From assembly GCF_039544005.1 (NCBI RefSeq), contig NZ_BAABKV010000001.1, positions 7,936,001 to 8,000,000 of the forward strand: a stretch of 64,000 nucleotides of DNA, in the 5' to 3' direction. The notes beneath the pieces were generated by a model. It was given only the letters and a program-made list of their open reading frames with translations. It was not told the DNA's origin and did no database searches. The position numbers and the translations under genes were made by a program. The stretch comes from Kitasatospora paranensis (GTDB lineage Bacteria; Actinomycetota; Actinomycetes; Streptomycetales; Streptomycetaceae). This document shows, in pieces, positions 35,476-43,956 of the stretch (position 1 is the stretch's first letter; each line of letters opens with the position of its first letter).

Positions 35476-35648
35476 GTGACGCACACCATCTGCCTGCCGG
35501 TCGTCCCCGCCCGGGCCGTTGCCACGGGCCGCCGACCCGCCGTCGGTCCGTTCCGTGCCGCCCTCCCGCCGTCCGCTCCGCCGCCCTCCGACGAGTGGAC
35601 GGGACGCGCCTCCGTGGGGCGACCGCCGCCGCGGGCGGTCACCGGTGA
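35476..35648 (+). CDS. short putative ORF directly behind the riboswitch
   Basis: GTG 35476 has a good GAAGGAGAG ribosome site and encodes VTHTICLPVVPARAVATG, then low-complexity P/R/A-rich sequence. As sequenced the frame runs past the thioesterase start to 35877. If one base is missing, as in many genes here, it would instead end at TGA 35646-35648, which overlaps the thioesterase GTG (35645) as GTGA. It may be a leader peptide or the relic of the riboswitch's former target. Low certainty. Confidence 0.3.
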
Positions 35649-36189
35649 CCGCTCCTGCGCCCGTCGGCGCCTCGCGCACCCCGGCCGACTGGGCCGTCAC
35701 GCTCGCCCACATCATGAGCGACCACGACACCAACCTCTACGGCACCGTCCATGGCGGCGTGGTGATGAAGCTGATCGACGACGCAGCCGCCGCGGCAGCC
35801 GGTCGCCACGCGGGGATGACCGCCGTCACCGTCTCCGTCGAGGAGATGACGTTCCTGGCGCCGGTCCGGGCCGGTGACCTGCTCACCGTCAGGGCCCGGG
35901 TCGACCGTGCGGGCCGGACTTCCATGGACGTGGGTGTCGTGGTGACCGCGGAGCGCTGGAACCGCACGGGCCCGGTCACCCGGGCCGCGACGGCCCACCT
36001 GGTCTTCGTCGCCGTCGACGCGGCGGGTCAGCCCCACCGGGTGCCGGAGCTCCGTCCCGCCGATCCCGCCGACCGCCTGCGGGAGCGCCGGGCACGTGCC
36101 CGGCGGTCCGAGCGCGGGCCACCCGGACAACGGTCTGCCGCGGGGGCGGCGACCGGAATCGATTTCCCATCCGGAGGCGAGTGCCGTAG
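35645..36189 (+). CDS. hotdog-fold acyl-CoA thioesterase
   Basis: From GTG 35645: ADWAVTLAHIMSDHDTNLYGTVHGGVVMKLIDDAAAAAAGRHAGMTAVTVSVEEMTFLAPVRAGDLLTVRARVDRAGRTSMDVGV. The N-L-Y-G-T-x-H-G-G and D-D motifs are those of acyl-CoA hydrolase hotdog enzymes (ACOT/BACH type). After ADRLRERRARARR the frame has no stop and runs into the tRNA. One G added to the five-G run at 36142-36146 would end it at TAG 36187-36189, giving about 180 residues. It lies behind the cobalamin riboswitch and could be under its control. Confidence 0.75.
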
Positions 36190-36204
36190 GGTCGGGATCA
36201 CCGA

Positions 36205-36281
36205 CGCGGGGTGGAGCAGCTCGGTAGCTCGCTGGGCTCATAACCCAGAGGTCGCAGGTTCAAATCCTGTCCCCGCTACCA
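36205..36281 (+). tRNA. initiator tRNA-Met (CAT anticodon)
   Basis: A 77-nt tRNA with encoded CCA. The anticodon loop CTCATAA sits on a stem with three consecutive G-C pairs (GGG/CCC), the initiator hallmark. The acceptor stem begins CGCGGGG and ends CCCCGCTACCA, leaving an unpaired C1/U72, another initiator feature. The T-loop is GGTTCAAATCC. Confidence 0.95.
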
Positions 36282-36284
36282 CAA

Positions 36285-36325
36285 CAGGCCGGGCCCGGTG
36301 CACACTGTGCACCGGGCCCGGCCTG
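36285..36325 (+). terminator. bidirectional terminator after tRNA-fMet
   Basis: Perfect 20-bp arms (CAGGCCGGGCCCGGTGCACA and its complement) enclose a single C. It begins four bases after the tRNA CCA and also faces the convergent methyltransferase gene. Confidence 0.9.
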
Positions 36326-36361
36326 CGTCGTCCTCGGCCGTCGCGTCCCCCGCGGGCGCTG

Positions 36362-37117
36362 TCAGCCGATCGGCTTCTCCCAGACCGAGACGTGTCGGGT
36401 GCTGTGCTCGGTGAAGGGTTCGCGCGTCCAGTTGTCCCAGCGGTCGCGCAGGCGCAGGCCGGCGAGCCGGGCCATCAGGTCCAGCTCGGCGGGCCAGATG
36501 TAGCGGAAGGGGATCGAGCGGGCCTCGCCGCGGCCGTCCGCCGAGACGGTGATGTAGTGACAGGTCGCGTCCTGGGTGACGGTGTCGTAGACCGTGCAGG
36601 CCCAGTCGGTCGGACCGGAACGGAACTGGATGGTGTTCTGGCCGGGCGGGAGCCTGCGCAGCTCCGGCACCATGACCTCGATGACGAAGCAGCCCCCGGG
36701 TGCGAGGTGCCTGGCGGCGTTGCGGAAGCACGCTACCTGTGCGTCCTGTTCGGTGAGGTTCATGATGGTGTTGAAGACGAGGTAGGCGAGCGAGAACGGG
36801 CCGTCCGCCGTCGTGTCCACGGCCGTCGTGGCGAAGTCGCCGATCGAGACGCCGATGTCGTTGCCGCCGCGCTTGGCGCGCATCCGGGCCACCATGGCCC
36901 GCGAGAGGTCGATGCCGTGGACGGGAACACCCCGCCCGGCGAGCGGCAGCGCGATCCGCCCGGTGCCGATCCCGAACTCCAGAGCCCTTCCGCCGGCGGC
37001 AAGTTCGGCCAGCACCGCCACGGCCTGCTCGATTGCGTCCGCCTCGAACTCGGGACTTGGCGATTGGTCGTACGTCGCGGCCAGGCGTTCTCCGAAGAAT
37101 CCGTCTTCATAGATCAC
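36362..37117 (-). CDS. class I SAM-dependent methyltransferase
   Basis: About 251 residues from GTG 37117 (VIYEDGFFGERLAATYDQSPSPEF). Motif I is RALEFGIGTGRIALPLAGRGVPVHGIDLSRAMVARMRAK, followed by SIGDFATT and GGCFVIEVMVPELRRLPPG. The C-terminal RDRWDNWTREPFTEHSTRHVSVWEKP is typical of a streptomycete methyltransf_25 subgroup with unknown substrate. Stand-alone and convergent with the tRNA. Confidence 0.85.
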   Translation of the reverse strand: MIYEDGFFGERLAATYDQSPSPEFEADAIEQAVAVLAELAAGGRALEFGIGTGRIALPLAGRGVPVHGIDLSRAMVARMRAKRGGNDIGVSIGDFATTAVDTTADGPFSLAYLVFNTIMNLTEQDAQVACFRNAARHLAPGGCFVIEVMVPELRRLPPGQNTIQFRSGPTDWACTVYDTVTQDATCHYITVSADGRGEARSIPFRYIWPAELDLMARLAGLRLRDRWDNWTREPFTEHSTRHVSVWEKPIG

Positions 37118-37212
37118 CGACGGACCGTACCCCGTCGCCCGGCCGTACGCAGCCGATTTCGACGGCGGGGGTCGTCCCTGTGGCCGCGCGTGTGAACGGA
37201 TCTGACGGAGCG

Positions 37213-37860
37213 TCAGTCCACCAGGTCGCTGATGGTGATGTACAGCTGGACGGTGTCGCCGGTGCGCCGCACCCCGATGCAGCGCGGGCGCCGGTCCAGG
37301 AGCACGCCGTTGGGGCGGCAGGTCTCGTGCGGGCGGCCGAGGCGGCGGACGATCTCCTCCGCCGACGCGCCGTCGGTGCTGCTGACGGGGACGAACAGTG
37401 CACAGCTGCTGGAGCCGCAGCTTTCGGATGTCTTCCCCGCCACCAGGCCGGCCGGCATCCGGGGTGTGGCGTCCACCGCCGGGACCTCCGCCTGGGTGAA
37501 GGCGGCGAGGCAGTAGAAGGCTCCGACGGCCACGGCCAGGAGTGTCTGGACCGCCAGCACGCCCGCGGCCACGCCGGCGTGGTGCGACTCGTTCGGCCCC
37601 GGCTTCGGCCTCGGCCCGAGGTGGACGTGTTCGAACAGCACGCCGACGCCGACCACGAGGGCGGGCGCCGGAAGGAGCAGCACGCAGAGCTCGGCGCCGG
37701 CGTGCACCGTGAGCCACCCGGCCGCGATGGCGATCACCAGCGCCGCGCCGCCGATCAGGAGGACCGCGACCGGGATGCCGACCGCTCTCGTCCGGGCCAT
37801 GCGGGACCAGCACAACGCCGGCACGGCGAGGAAGGCAACTCCGAGAACAGCGGCCCACAC
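37213..37860 (-). CDS. uncharacterised membrane protein with C-terminal extracytoplasmic domain
   Basis: About 215 residues. Four hydrophobic helices (LGVAFLAVPALCW, GIPVAVLLIGGAALVIAIAAGWL, LCVLLLPAPALVVGVGVLF, GVLAVQTLLAVAVGAFYCLAAF) are followed by a domain with two close cysteine pairs (SCGSSSC, ETCRPNGV...RCIGVRR) and VQLYITISDLVD. GTG 37860 has GGAGG eight bases upstream. No family recognised. Confidence 0.65.
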   Translation of the reverse strand: MWAAVLGVAFLAVPALCWSRMARTRAVGIPVAVLLIGGAALVIAIAAGWLTVHAGAELCVLLLPAPALVVGVGVLFEHVHLGPRPKPGPNESHHAGVAAGVLAVQTLLAVAVGAFYCLAAFTQAEVPAVDATPRMPAGLVAGKTSESCGSSSCALFVPVSSTDGASAEEIVRRLGRPHETCRPNGVLLDRRPRCIGVRRTGDTVQLYITISDLVD

Positions 37861-38345
37861 GGCTGAGACCTCCAGGGGTCGGTGACAGTGATCGAACCAA
37901 CGGACGCTGTGCGGGCTGCCGTTGGTTCCGGCCGGGCACGGACTCCGCCGGCCCGGGGCGGTCCGGCCGGTTCCTCGCCGCCGGGGTTCCCGGCCCCTCG
38001 GTGGGCACCGCCGGCCGGGCGCCGCACCGATCCGGCCATCGCCGCGGTGGGCCGGCCGGGGCGGCGCCCCGGCCCCGGACCTGCCGTGCTGCCGTCGCCG
38101 CGGACGGGCCGAGCGGCCGGCCCGGAGCCCCCGGAGCGGACTCGGGTGACCCGTGGCTGATGGGAGGGCGAGCGGGCCCGGAGCCGGGCGGGCCGCCGGC
38201 CGGGATGGCGATGCCGCAGCATGGCCGAATCCCAACGAGTATTTACGTCACAGCAGTTGACCGTATTGATGCGCGCATGGCAGGTTCGGGCGGCCCGGGT
38301 GTGCGCAACCGGTCGCGCACCCGGCGATCCCCCACAAGGAGACCC
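37861..38345. other. intergenic region before the secreted protease
   Basis: No gene is supportable in these 485 bp. Most of it is G/C-rich. An AT-rich island at 38225-38275 with TTTACG and TTGACC-like stretches probably contains the protease promoter, about 80 bp before its start. Confidence 0.5.
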
Positions 38346-39890
38346 ATGTTCAAGGGACTTGCCGCCGGAATCGGCACGGCCGCGCTCGTCGCGGGCGCGC
38401 TGATCTCCGTCGCCGCCCCGGCATCCGCCGTCCAGGCAGGCGATCTGACGGCCACCATCGCGCTGAGCAACTGCTCGGCCTCGCTCGTGCGTTACCCCGC
38501 GTCGGTCGACACCGACCGGGCCATGATGCTCACCAACGGACACTGCCTGCCGACCATGCCGAGTGCGGGCCAGGTGATCCAGAACACCACGGCGAGCCGC
38601 AGTGGCACGCTGCTCAACGGGGCCGGTACCAGCCTCGGCACCGTCCAGGCGGACAAGGTGCTCTATGCGACGATGACGGGCACCGACGTCGCACTCTACG
38701 AACTGACCGACACCTACGCCTCCATCAGCAGCAAGTACGGCAGCACGGCGCTGACGATCAGTGACACCCACCCGGCCAACGGCGCCTCGATGTTCATCCC
38801 CTCGTCGTACTGGAAGCAGGTGTGGAACTGCTCGGTCAACGGGTTCGTCGACACCCTGCGCGAGGACCAGTGGACGTGGCACGACTCGCTCCGCTACAGC
38901 TCCGGCTGCAACACCACGCACGGTACGTCCGGTTCGCCGATCATCGACTCCGCCAGCAACAAGGTCATCGGCATCAACAACACCGGCAACGACGACGGCG
39001 CGATGTGCACCCTCAACAACCCTTGCGAGGTGGCGGCCGACGGCACCACCACCGTCACCAAGGGTCAGAGCTACGGTGAGGAGACCTACTGGTTCACCAC
39101 CTGCCTCGGGGCCGGGCGCGCGATCGACCTGACCGTCGCCGGTTGCCTGCTCACCAAGCCCGCCGGCAGTGCCGTGTCCGTGACCAGCCCGGGCAACCAG
39201 ACGACCGCGCTGAACGGGGCGGCGAACCTGCAGATCGCGGCGACCGGCGGCACCGCGCCGCTGACGTTCACGGCCACCGGCCTGCCGACCGGCCTGTCGA
39301 TCAGCTCCAGCGGCAAGATCACCGGCACCGCGACCACGGCCGGCACGTACAACGTGACCGTCACCGCCAAGGACGCCGCCGGCAAGACCGGGGCGACCGG
39401 CTTCACCTGGACGGTCAGCTCCGGCGGCGGCGGCACCTGCACCCCGGCGCAGCTGCTCGGCAACGCGGGCTTCGAGACCGGCACCGCCGCGCCGTGGACG
39501 ACCACCAGCGGCGTGGTGGACAACAGCTCCTCCGAGGCCGCGCACGCGGGCTCCTGGAAGGCCTGGCTGAACGGCTACGGCTCCACGCACACCGACAGCG
39601 CCTCGCAGACGGTGACCATCCCGGCCGGCTGCAAGGCGACCCTGAGCTACTGGCTGCACATCGACACCGCGGAGACCGGCTCGACCGCGTACGACAAGCT
39701 CACCGTGACCGTCAACGGCACCTCGGTGGCCTCGTACTCGAACGTCAACGCCGCGACCGGCTACGCGCAGAAGACGGTCGACCTGTCCGCCTACGCGGGC
39801 CAGTCGGTCACCCTGAAGTTCAACGGCGTCGAGGACTCCTCGCTCCAGACGAGCTTCGTGATCGACGACACCGCCATCCAGACCAGCTGA
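38346..39890 (+). CDS. secreted trypsin-like serine protease with Ig-like and C-terminal jelly-roll domains
   Basis: A 514-residue exported protein. The signal peptide ends at about residue 28 (SAAPASA). The peptidase domain has the S1 triad: TNGHC (His66), TDVALYEL (Asp114) and CNTTHGTSGSPIID (Ser195). Residues about 275-370 form a putative Ig domain (SVTSPGNQTTALNGAANLQIAATGGTAPLTFTATGLPTGLSIS). After a GGGG linker comes a beta-sandwich (LLGNAGFETGTAAPWTTTSG...YDKLTVTVNG). ATG 38346 has AAGGAGA upstream and a hairpin follows the stop. Likely a wall- or substrate-attached extracellular protease. Confidence 0.88.
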   Translation: MFKGLAAGIGTAALVAGALISVAAPASAVQAGDLTATIALSNCSASLVRYPASVDTDRAMMLTNGHCLPTMPSAGQVIQNTTASRSGTLLNGAGTSLGTVQADKVLYATMTGTDVALYELTDTYASISSKYGSTALTISDTHPANGASMFIPSSYWKQVWNCSVNGFVDTLREDQWTWHDSLRYSSGCNTTHGTSGSPIIDSASNKVIGINNTGNDDGAMCTLNNPCEVAADGTTTVTKGQSYGEETYWFTTCLGAGRAIDLTVAGCLLTKPAGSAVSVTSPGNQTTALNGAANLQIAATGGTAPLTFTATGLPTGLSISSSGKITGTATTAGTYNVTVTAKDAAGKTGATGFTWTVSSGGGGTCTPAQLLGNAGFETGTAAPWTTTSGVVDNSSSEAAHAGSWKAWLNGYGSTHTDSASQTVTIPAGCKATLSYWLHIDTAETGSTAYDKLTVTVNGTSVASYSNVNAATGYAQKTVDLSAYAGQSVTLKFNGVEDSSLQTSFVIDDTAIQTS

Positions 39891-39919
39891 CACCACACAC
39901 CCGGCGCCACCGGCATGGA

Positions 39920-39949
39920 GGAGGGGCCCGGCATCCGCCGGGCCCCTCC
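39920..39949 (+). terminator. intrinsic terminator after the secreted protease
   Basis: Perfect 13-bp arms GGAGGGGCCCGGC and its complement around ATCC, 30 bp after the stop. Confidence 0.85.
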
Positions 39950-40028
39950 GGCGTGTCCGGGCCGACCGGTGCGAGGTCTCGGCTCCGCTGTGGCTGCGGT
40001 GCCCGGCCTCAAACACTTCGTCTACGAT

Positions 40029-40042
40029 CTCCTTCGAAGGAG
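40029..40042 (+). promoter_or_regulatory. 14-bp palindrome upstream of the lipase-like gene
   Basis: CTCCTTCGAAGGAG is perfectly symmetric and lies just downstream of a TCTACGAT -10-like hexamer region, 140 bp before the start codon. It could be an operator, or a sequence that pairs with the GGAGG ribosome site. Confidence 0.4.
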
Positions 40043-40116
40043 TGGATCCCGTCCGCGCGTCGTCGCCTGCCGTGCTTTGACCCGACCATGATGAGCCCGC
40101 AAGCGCAACGACATCC

Positions 40117-40162
40117 CGCACGGCGTCAAGCCCGGCCCCACGCCGGGCTGTTGTGCCGTGCG
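40117..40162 (+). promoter_or_regulatory. nested hairpin in the lipase-like gene's leader
   Basis: Outer arms CGCACGGC/GCCGTGCG (40117-40124, 40155-40162) enclose inner arms AGCCCGGC/GCCGGGCT (40129-40136, 40142-40149). The structure ends 20 bp before ATG 40182 and just before the GAGGAGGG ribosome site. It may be an attenuator or a translation-control element. Confidence 0.5.
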
Positions 40163-40181
40163 CGCAACCCTGAGGAGGGTC

Positions 40182-41402
40182 ATGTCCGGACAGCAGGACG
40201 CGCAGGCGGAGTGGATCGACGGCAAGGGGATCGCTGCGGATCCGCTGAGCTCCGAGCCGACCGTTCCCGTCCCGGTCCACCAGCGGGACACCGAGTGGGA
40301 GCTGCCGAACGGCTTCGCCTGGGTCTACTACGGCGAGGGCAGCACCGGGGTCGAGCGGCCCGTGATCATTGCCGACGGCTTCAACCTGGGCCGCAGCGAC
40401 CTCCAGTGGCTCGCCCAGGGCCTGGACGGCGGGGAGTACAAGTTCCTCACCGAACTGCGCCGCCGCGGCCGCACCGTCGTGCTGCTCGGCTTCGACGAGC
40501 GCACCGCGCGGATCCAGGACAACGCGCAGGCCGCGATGGCGGCCATCCACCAGGCCATCGCCGAACGCCGCGGGGACGACCGGCTGGTGGTCGGCGGATT
40601 CAGCATGGGCGGGCTGATCACCCGGTACGCGCTGGCGAAGATGGAACTCCAGCGGATGGACCACCAGACCGCGCTGTACTTCTCCTACGACACCCCGCAC
40701 CGCGGCGGGGTGATCCCGATCGGACTCCAGGCCTTCGCCCACTTCATCCCGACCGAGAACGACTTCGCCACCCAGATGAACAGCCCGGCCGCCCGGCAGA
40801 TGCTCTGGCGGCACTACAACAGCGAGACCGGCGAGGTCCGTCAGGACGCGATGCGCACCGACTTCCTGAAGGAGCTGGAGCGCATGGGCGATTGGCCGGC
40901 GATCCCGCGGAAGATCGGTGTGGCCAACGGCACCGGCGACGGCACCGGCGTCGATGTGCCGGCCGGCGAGGTCGCCCTTCGGAGCACCGGCCTGATCGGC
41001 TTCCCCGGGTCCGTCTGGTACACCCAGGCCGAGGGCGCCGACGCCACGGTCGCCGAACTCAAGCGCCTGATCCCGTTCAAGCAGAAGACCGTCACCACGC
41101 CCGATCTGCCGGAGCTCGACGGGGCGCCCGGTGGCACGCTGGACTCCTACCGCATCGTCGCGGACGCCCTGGTGGCCAAGGGCGGCCAGGTGGACCTCGT
41201 CCACCCGACGATCTGCTTCGTCCCCACCGTCAGCGCGGTCGCCATCCGCGACATCGACCGGCCGTCCGACCTGTACGCGAAGGTGGACACGCTGCCGGCC
41301 GAGGAGAGTGAGCTCGACGACTTCTTCTGCTCGCCGACCACCACCGCGCACACCGCCGTGACGGAGGAGCTCTGCTCCTGGATCCTGGACCGCCTGCCGT
41401 AG
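40182..41402 (+). CDS. alpha/beta hydrolase, lipase/PGAP1-like
   Basis: The 406-residue protein has an early PVIIADGFNLGRSDLQWLAQGL strand-loop, then TVVLLGFDERTARIQDNAQAAMAAIHQAIAERRGDDRLVVGGFSMGGLITRYALAKME with nucleophile elbow GFSMGG, and YDTPHRGGVIPIGLQAF, which resembles the lid-proximal motif of lipase/PGAP1-like enzymes. A C-terminal DLVHPTICFVPTVSAVAI holds the likely His. No signal peptide is seen, so it acts inside or leaves by another route. ATG 40182 has GAGGAGGG upstream. Confidence 0.75.
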   Translation: MSGQQDAQAEWIDGKGIAADPLSSEPTVPVPVHQRDTEWELPNGFAWVYYGEGSTGVERPVIIADGFNLGRSDLQWLAQGLDGGEYKFLTELRRRGRTVVLLGFDERTARIQDNAQAAMAAIHQAIAERRGDDRLVVGGFSMGGLITRYALAKMELQRMDHQTALYFSYDTPHRGGVIPIGLQAFAHFIPTENDFATQMNSPAARQMLWRHYNSETGEVRQDAMRTDFLKELERMGDWPAIPRKIGVANGTGDGTGVDVPAGEVALRSTGLIGFPGSVWYTQAEGADATVAELKRLIPFKQKTVTTPDLPELDGAPGGTLDSYRIVADALVAKGGQVDLVHPTICFVPTVSAVAIRDIDRPSDLYAKVDTLPAEESELDDFFCSPTTTAHTAVTEELCSWILDRLP

Positions 41403-41483
41403 GACCGCTCGGCGCGTGCCGAAGCCTCGGCCGCCCCGGACGTCGGCCGACGTCCGGGGCGGGCAGCGGATGCCGACGGGAGG

Positions 41484-42467
41484 TCAGTCGATCTCCACCA
41501 CGACCTTGCCGACGGCGCCGCCGGTTTCCACCAGGCGGTGCGCCTCGGCCACGGTGGTGAGCCCGAAGTGCCGCGGATCGAGGATCGGCCGGAGCTGTCC
41601 GGCGTCGGCGAGCGCGGCGGCCTCGGCCATGATCTCGCCGTGGTGGGCGCGGCCGTGACCGGTGAGCATCGGCAGCAGGGTGAAGACGCCGGAGTAGGTG
41701 GCACCCCGGAAGGACAGGGGAGCGAGGCTGTGGGAGCCCCAGCCGAGGGCGCTCAGCACGTGCCCGGTGTAGGTGCGGGCCGCGGCGAAGGAGTCGTCGA
41801 GTGTCCGGCCTCCGACGGTGTCGAAGACGATGTCGAAGCCCTCGCCGCCGGTGTGCGCGGCGACGTACTCCTCGACCGTGGAGGCCGTGTAGTCGATCGG
41901 GACCGCGCCGAGGTCGGCGATGGTCCGCAGGCGCCCGGGCGAGCCCGTCGCCCACACCTCCGCGCCGCGGGCCCGGGCGATCTGGACGGCCACATGTCCG
42001 ATGCCGCCGGCGCCGCCGTGCACCAGGACCCGGTGTCCGGCCCGGACGCCGGCGCGGTCGACCAGGCCCTCCCAGGCCGTGATGGTGACGAGCGGAAGGG
42101 CCGCCGCCTCGCGCATGCTCAGCGAGGCGGGCTTGCGGGCGAGCAGCCGGGCGTCCACGGCGGCGTACTCGGCGAGCGAGCCCTGCAGGTCGCCGACGCC
42201 ACCGGTCAGGCCGTACACCTCGTCGCCGGGCGCGAAGCCGTCGACGCCGGGGCCGACCTGTTCGACCGAGCCGGCGAGGTCGAGGCCGAGGACGGCGGGC
42301 AGCCGGCTCCGGGCATGCGCGGCCTTCCCTGCTCGGATCTTGGTGTCCAGCGGATTGACGCCGCTCGCCGCGACCTTCACCAGGACCTGTCCCGGCCCGG
42401 CCACAGGTGTGTCGATCTCGCCGAGCCGCAGGGCTCCGCCGAAGTCCTCCAGTACCAACGCGCGCAT
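41484..42467 (-). CDS. quinone oxidoreductase-like zinc-independent alcohol dehydrogenase
   Basis: The 327-residue protein is an MDR-superfamily reductase: MRALVLEDFGGALRLGEIDTP start, VLVKVAASGVNPLDTKIRAG, GLDLAGSVEQVGPGVDGFAPGDEVYG, and the NADPH fold VLVHGGAGGIGHVAVQIARARGAEVWATGS. It lacks the cysteine zinc ligands and so is of the QOR/zeta-crystallin type, reducing quinones or activated enals. ATG 42467 has GGGAGAAG upstream. The TetR operator is about 90 bp upstream; the TetR gene lies just beyond on the same strand. Confidence 0.88.
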   Translation of the reverse strand: MRALVLEDFGGALRLGEIDTPVAGPGQVLVKVAASGVNPLDTKIRAGKAAHARSRLPAVLGLDLAGSVEQVGPGVDGFAPGDEVYGLTGGVGDLQGSLAEYAAVDARLLARKPASLSMREAAALPLVTITAWEGLVDRAGVRAGHRVLVHGGAGGIGHVAVQIARARGAEVWATGSPGRLRTIADLGAVPIDYTASTVEEYVAAHTGGEGFDIVFDTVGGRTLDDSFAAARTYTGHVLSALGWGSHSLAPLSFRGATYSGVFTLLPMLTGHGRAHHGEIMAEAAALADAGQLRPILDPRHFGLTTVAEAHRLVETGGAVGKVVVEID

Positions 42468-42557
42468 CTGCTTCTCCCGGGTCGGGTTCAAGGTCAGGCT
42501 AAGGGTCAGGGTGAGAGTCGGGGCCGCTGTCTTCGTCTGTCCGGGCTCATCGAATCG

Positions 42558-42573
42558 AACAGACCGGTCTGTT
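42558..42573 (-). promoter_or_regulatory. TetR operator 1 (before the oxidoreductase)
   Basis: AACAGACCGGTCTGTT, a perfect 16-bp palindrome with half-sites ACAGAC and GTCTGT two bases apart. The same half-sites recur with the same spacing at 43280-43293 before the TetR gene. Confidence 0.8.
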
Positions 42574-42637
42574 TTTTGAAGCCCTGCGAAAACCCCTCCT
42601 TTCCGATCCCCGTGGGGTTGGCGGAGGGGCCCGTCGG

Positions 42638-43222
42638 TCAGCCGGTGGGCGGGCAGGCGCGGTCGACCAGCGCCCGCGCGGCGTTCCTGGCCGCCGCGGG
42701 CAGCGTCGGGTCCTGTTCGAGCCGGCCCGCCGCGAGCGTGCCGTCGACGAGCAGGGTGAGCTGGCGGGCCAGGCCGTCCGGATCGTCCGCGCCGGCCGCC
42801 TCGGCCAGCTCCCGAACCCAGGCGCGCACCGCCCGTTTGTGGTCGACCGTGACCGCGTGCGGCAGGCTGCCCGGCTCGCACTCGGCCGCCGCGTTGATGA
42901 ACGGGCAGCCGTGGAAGCCGTGCCTCCCGAAGGCGTCCTCGACGGCGTCGAACAGGCCCACCAGCTGATCCCGGGGATCACTACCGGCGGCCAGCGCGGC
43001 CGTCCGCAGCCTGCCCCGCCAGGAGTCGTCGGTGCGGCGGAGGTAGGCGGCCGCCAGCTCGTCCTTGGCGGGGAAGTGAACGTACAGCGTCGACTTCGCC
43101 ACGCCCGACTCCGCGATGATCCGGTCGACGCCGACGCCGCGCAACCCGTGGACGGCGAACAGTTCGCCGGCCGTGGTCAGGATCCGCTCGCGCGCCGGGA
43201 CGCGTCCGGTGCCGACTGCCAT
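42638..43222 (-). CDS. TetR-family transcriptional repressor
   Basis: The 194-residue protein has an N-terminal HTH: RERILTTAGELFAVHGLRGVGVDRIIAESGVAKSTLYVHFPAKDELAAAYL. A TetR_C-type ligand domain with GCPFINAAAECEPG follows. ATG 43222 has GGAGGGTGATC upstream. Palindromes with the same half-sites lie upstream of both this gene and the oxidoreductase, so it very likely represses both and responds to an electrophile or quinone. Confidence 0.9.
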   Translation of the reverse strand: MAVGTGRVPARERILTTAGELFAVHGLRGVGVDRIIAESGVAKSTLYVHFPAKDELAAAYLRRTDDSWRGRLRTAALAAGSDPRDQLVGLFDAVEDAFGRHGFHGCPFINAAAECEPGSLPHAVTVDHKRAVRAWVRELAEAAGADDPDGLARQLTLLVDGTLAAGRLEQDPTLPAAARNAARALVDRACPPTG

Positions 43223-43279
43223 GATCACCCTCCGTCTCCGGTGCGCGGGGCCCGGTGCCGGGTCGCACTGCCAGATCAT

Positions 43280-43293
43280 ACAGACAGGTCTGT
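43280..43293 (-). promoter_or_regulatory. TetR operator 2 (autoregulatory)
   Basis: ACAGAC-AG-GTCTGT, 57 bp upstream of the TetR start. Arms are identical to operator 1. Confidence 0.8.
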
Positions 43294-43353
43294 CCGATTC
43301 AAAGCGGAGCCCGGCTGCTGGTGGTCACCGCCTCCGCCCGCTACCGTCCGGAC

Positions 43354-43788
43354 ATGGCAGCCAGAATCGATCTCACCCTCGACGGCGCGAACGTCCCGCT
43401 CCTCGCCGCCTTCTGGAGGACGGCGCTTGGGTACGTGGACGAGCCGCCGCCCGCGCCGTTCCGCAGCAGGGAGGAGTGGCTTGCCCACGTCGACCCGGGC
43501 GCGGACGACTCCGCGGAGGACGGGGCGTGGCTCTGCGACCCCGCCGGTGTCGGCCCGCGGCTCTCCATCCTCAAGGTCCCCGAGCCCAAGACGGCGAAGA
43601 ACCGGCTGCACCTCGACATCCGGGTCCCGGGGCGCGGCAGCCCCGAGGAGCGGTGGGCCCGGATCGCGGCCGAGGCGGCACGGCTGGTCGAGGCGGGCGG
43701 CACGTGCCTGGCCGAGTTCACCGGCCACCACGTGGTGATGGCCGACCCGGAGGGCAACGAGTTCTGCGTGGCCGCAGCGGCCGGCTGA
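43354..43788 (+). CDS. VOC-family (glyoxalase-like) protein
   Basis: The 144-residue protein has the paired beta-alpha-beta-beta-beta units of VOC proteins: IDLTLDGANVPLLAAFWRTALGYVDEPP, GPRLSILKVPEPKTAKNRLHLDIRVPG and HHVVMADPEGNEFCV. The NRLHLDI and DPEGNEFC motifs mark the glyoxalase-like subgroup. There is no ribosome site before ATG 43354. It is divergent from the TetR gene and 60 bp from its operator, so it may also be in that regulon. Confidence 0.8.
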   Translation: MAARIDLTLDGANVPLLAAFWRTALGYVDEPPPAPFRSREEWLAHVDPGADDSAEDGAWLCDPAGVGPRLSILKVPEPKTAKNRLHLDIRVPGRGSPEERWARIAAEAARLVEAGGTCLAEFTGHHVVMADPEGNEFCVAAAAG

Positions 43789-43956
43789 GGGCCACCCGGC
43801 TCCCTTCGCCCGTCGTCCGCCGGTCCGGGGCAGCGGTCCGGCGGGTCCCTGCAGTCCGGCGGGTCGGTGCGGTCCGGACGCCGTGTGGCAGGATCGGCCG
43901 CAGGAGGCCGGCGGGACCCGCCGGGACTCCCGGACCACCGGAACGAGGAGCAGGCA

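Noticed and set aside
35476..35877. 134-codon ORF after the riboswitch as a complete gene
   Set aside because: Past about codon 57 it overlaps the thioesterase in another frame and becomes low-complexity, so only a short 5' part is kept as a low-confidence feature.
36205..36281. tRNA-Met as an integration (att) site
   Set aside because: tRNA genes often host integrative elements, but there is no integrase or repeated tRNA end within the window.
37755..41351. Minus-strand open frame of nearly 1,200 codons across the protease and lipase genes
   Set aside because: It is antisense to two well-supported genes with normal codon use; its translation is repetitive G/R/V/D.
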